DNA of 64,000 bases from Fennellomyces sp. T-0311 (taxonomy: Eukaryota; Mucoromycota; Mucoromycetes; Mucorales; Lichtheimiaceae). A model generated the notes under the pieces. It saw only the letters and a list, made by a program, of their open reading frames with translations, was not told the DNA's origin and made no database searches. Made by a program: the position numbers and the translations under genes. The stretch lies in the NCBI GenBank assembly GCA_025266875.1, contig JALLLT010000020.1, positions 558,001 through 622,000 of the forward strand. Direction: 5' to 3'. Shown one piece after another: positions 62,427-64,000 of this stretch; within the stretch, counting starts at the first letter, position 1; each line of letters begins with the position of its first letter.

Positions 62427-63118
62427 CAATGAATAATGCTTCCAGTGAGCAGACAAATCTTACTTAGTACTTCGGATATGTGTGGTAATGCTACCATGTC
62501 CAAACGCCATGAAGTGCGCTCTCTTTTATACTGAAAATGGGTGCAAGTGATCAGCCTTGACGTAATGTACGTCTTAACGGGTTTAGGACGTGCGTGTCAA
62601 TGGGAGCACTTGAACAATCTTGGAAGGGTTGAACAAGATGATGATCCATGACTTCATGAACAGAAAAACCTAATACAGAGCCTTTTAAGCTTCTATTGTT
62701 TTCGATCGAGCTAGCTTGATCTGGTTCAAATGAAGATCACTTGCGTGACGCACAGAATGTATATATTAAGCATGGATTGTTTATAGCCTCCTTAAACTTT
62801 GTGCCTTTCATGGTCATGCCTGCTCAAGTGTGCGATAATGCTTACCCTGCATAGTTATGCGGGCAAAGAATTAACTATTATGACTAGTGGATTTTAAAAG
62901 AGAGAGAGTGCCCAAAATGTTTATCGCGAAGCGTTCCCTCAACAAAAAGATAAGCGACTCATGTTCCGATCGGTAGCACGCTCATTACTGCACAAAAGGA
63001 CATTTATAAGCAGTGGTAATTGCCCGTATTATCACGTTTTATATTGAAACTGACAAAAGATCGTCTTGCATTTAGCCGTTGCCAAGGAATCGGTCAAGGT
63101 TGACAGCGATTGTCTGGT
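62427..63118. other. Intergenic, divergent promoter region
   Basis: No gene supported. It lies between the LPQVA-repeat gene (-) and gatC (+) and presumably contains both promoters. The stretch 63060-63117 has an open frame that may be a 5' exon of gatC (see that entry). Confidence 0.4.
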
Positions 63119-63173
63119 ATGCAAAACAAAAACGAACCATTTTTCTTAAAAAAAAAAGAACCAGTTCATTCTA

Positions 63174-63212
<39 letters not shown>

Positions 63213-63598
63213 TGCGTAAAAAAAAGCCGTTAACTGCAACATGGTCCATTCGAACACTTTTGGATGCCAACGATACATCACCACGCATCACGGATGAGCA
63301 GTTCAACCACCTATTCCGGCTAGCGCAGCTGAGACCACCGGAGAGCCAAAAAGCCAAAGACAATCTGAAGCGTGATCTCGATCAGATCTCACGATTCACC
63401 GAACAGATCGAACAGTTAGCGTTGACGAACGCGGAGCCCATGGTGCAGTTATGGGAGACGGGCGTTGGCATGACAACACGAGCGGATGTGGCAGCTCAAG
63501 ATGCAGCCGAGCCCCGCGGACGCGAGTTGTTGGAGAACGCTGAGCAAACGCACGGCAACTTTTATGTTGTGCAATCCAAAATTGCATCCGCGGAATAA
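63119..63598 (+). CDS. gatC: Mitochondrial glutamyl-tRNA(Gln) amidotransferase subunit C
   Basis: Small subunit of the GatCAB/GatFAB-type amidotransferase that converts Glu-tRNA(Gln) to Gln-tRNA(Gln) in mitochondria. From 63235 on, the protein is plainly GatC: ITDEQFNHLFRLAQLRPPES, LKRDLDQISRFTEQIEQL, then TTRADVAAQDAAEPRGRELL and ENAEQTHGNFYVVQSKI. The N-terminus is doubtful. With the ATG at 63119 the protein has 159 aa but includes a (Thr-His)n tract encoded by an AC microsatellite, which would shift frame with each repeat change. No other ATG lies in frame before the domain. A leader or intron covering the repeat, splicing at the AAAAAAAAG before 63229, would remove it and fits a presequence exon farther upstream; this was not resolved. 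Confidence 0.85.
63177..63211 (+). repeat. (AC)17 microsatellite
   Basis: Perfect AC dinucleotide run inside the apparent 5' coding end or leader of gatC. Confidence 0.97.
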
Positions 63599-63633
63599 AA
63601 ACGTGCCCTAAAAGCGTGGGTTTCGGCATTTCT

Positions 63634-63653
63634 CACACACACACACACACACA
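63634..63653 (+). repeat. (CA)10 microsatellite
   Basis: Perfect CA run in the 3' flank of gatC, 36 bp after the stop codon. Confidence 0.95.
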
Positions 63654-63825
63654 GCGCAACACATTTTAACAAAGGACCACGGAACGCATCGAACAGACTG
63701 GACTATAGGATCTCTGTTATCATTGGTCACCCGCGAGTAAATACACAAATAAAGAGCCGGCTTTTTTACTTTTTGTTTTTTTTTCCACTTTTTTTTTCAC
63801 TACACTTTAACGTAATAGAGTAGCG

Positions 63826-64000
63826 ATGCTCGTTCGTTCGGGTGCAACTCGCCTGCCCCCGACCACGACAAGTCGCTCTGGACACAACAATACCACCCAA
63901 AGTGCAAAATCGCCACCATTCTGGGCAGGCGGAGTGGGATCTTGTGTAGCAACTCTTGTCTCTCATCCCTTTGATCTCACCAAAGTACGATTGCAAACTC
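63826..64000 (+). CDS. Mitochondrial carrier protein, 5' end (dicarboxylate-carrier-like)
   Basis: First 58 codons of a mitochondrial carrier; the gene runs off the right edge. The N-terminus is basic and Ser/Thr-rich (MLVRSGATRLPPTTTSRSG), then SPPFWAGGVGSCVATLVSHP and FDLTKVRLQT. PFDLTKVR is the first carrier signature P-x-[DE]-x-x-[KR]-x-[KR]. The wording GG..SCVATLVSHPFDLTKVRLQT is closest to dicarboxylate/DIC1-type carriers, but only the first helix is visible, so substrate assignment is tentative. Leader bases 63770-63800 are T-rich. Lies downstream of gatC on the same strand. Confidence 0.88.
   Translation, partial: MLVRSGATRLPPTTTSRSGHNNTTQSAKSPPFWAGGVGSCVATLVSHPFDLTKVRLQT

Overview
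This window is nuclear DNA of a filamentous fungus. Nearly every gene is split by short introns of about 50-80 nt with GTAAGT-like donors, CTAAC/CTGAC-type branch points and YAG acceptors. Gene content includes a chitin synthase export chaperone, a velvet regulator, a protein O-mannosyltransferase, a vacuolar Ca2+/H+ exchanger, eIF4A and ribosomal proteins uL16 and eL27. Intron style, compactness and several families (tubby-like protein, CYSTM peptide, I9 inhibitor, METTL25, ZUP1) suggest an early-diverging fungus, most likely Mucoromycota/Mucorales; this is inference, because no rRNA or marker locus is present. Exon boundaries were assigned by hand from reading frame, splice sites and conserved motifs, and codon phase was checked across every join reported as coherent.

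Layout. 1-0.66 kb: 5' part of an Old Yellow Enzyme gene. 0.66-5.86 kb: AT-rich and gene-poor, with only doubtful small ORFs. 5.9-13.6 kb: eIF4A, NF-YC/HAP5 and METTL25 (a divergent pair), an unrecognised basic protein, and a glyoxylate/hydroxypyruvate reductase. 14.9-21.3 kb: HOOK dynein adaptor, secreted I9-type inhibitor, VCX1-type exchanger. 22.3-32 kb: MFS transporter, tubby-like protein, WD40/DUF2415 protein, ZUP1 deubiquitinase, CYSTM peptide, velvet factor. 32-38.5 kb: second AT-rich desert with one possible tiny spliced gene. 38.5-48 kb: RPL10, NIPA Mg2+ transporter, coiled-coil protein, TSTD2 rhodanese, PMT2. 48.1-55.3 kb: nuclear FKBP, Rab6/Ypt6, RPL27, a UBZ4/UIM protein, CHS7, a small basic ORF. 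55.6-64 kb: multispan membrane protein, a 10-exon WD40 gene, a nucleolar C2H2 protein, a basic repeat protein, GatC, and the start of a mitochondrial carrier.

Functional themes: translation (eIF4A, uL16, eL27, GatC), secretion and cell wall (Rab6, PMT2, CHS7), transport and ion handling (VCX1, NIPA, MFS, carrier), ubiquitin reading and cleavage (ZUP1, UBZ4/UIM protein) and development (velvet, HAP5). They are neighbours, not an operon; several are divergent pairs separated by 140-340 bp. I found no CRISPR array, rRNA, tRNA or intact transposon. I did not find a convincing wholly new system. The most distinctive items are two consecutive microexons (9 and 8 nt) encoding the Rab6 WDTAGQ motif, the lineage-restricted-looking tubby-like and LPQVA-repeat proteins, and a zinc-finger/UIM protein that looks like a shortened SLX4 scaffold.
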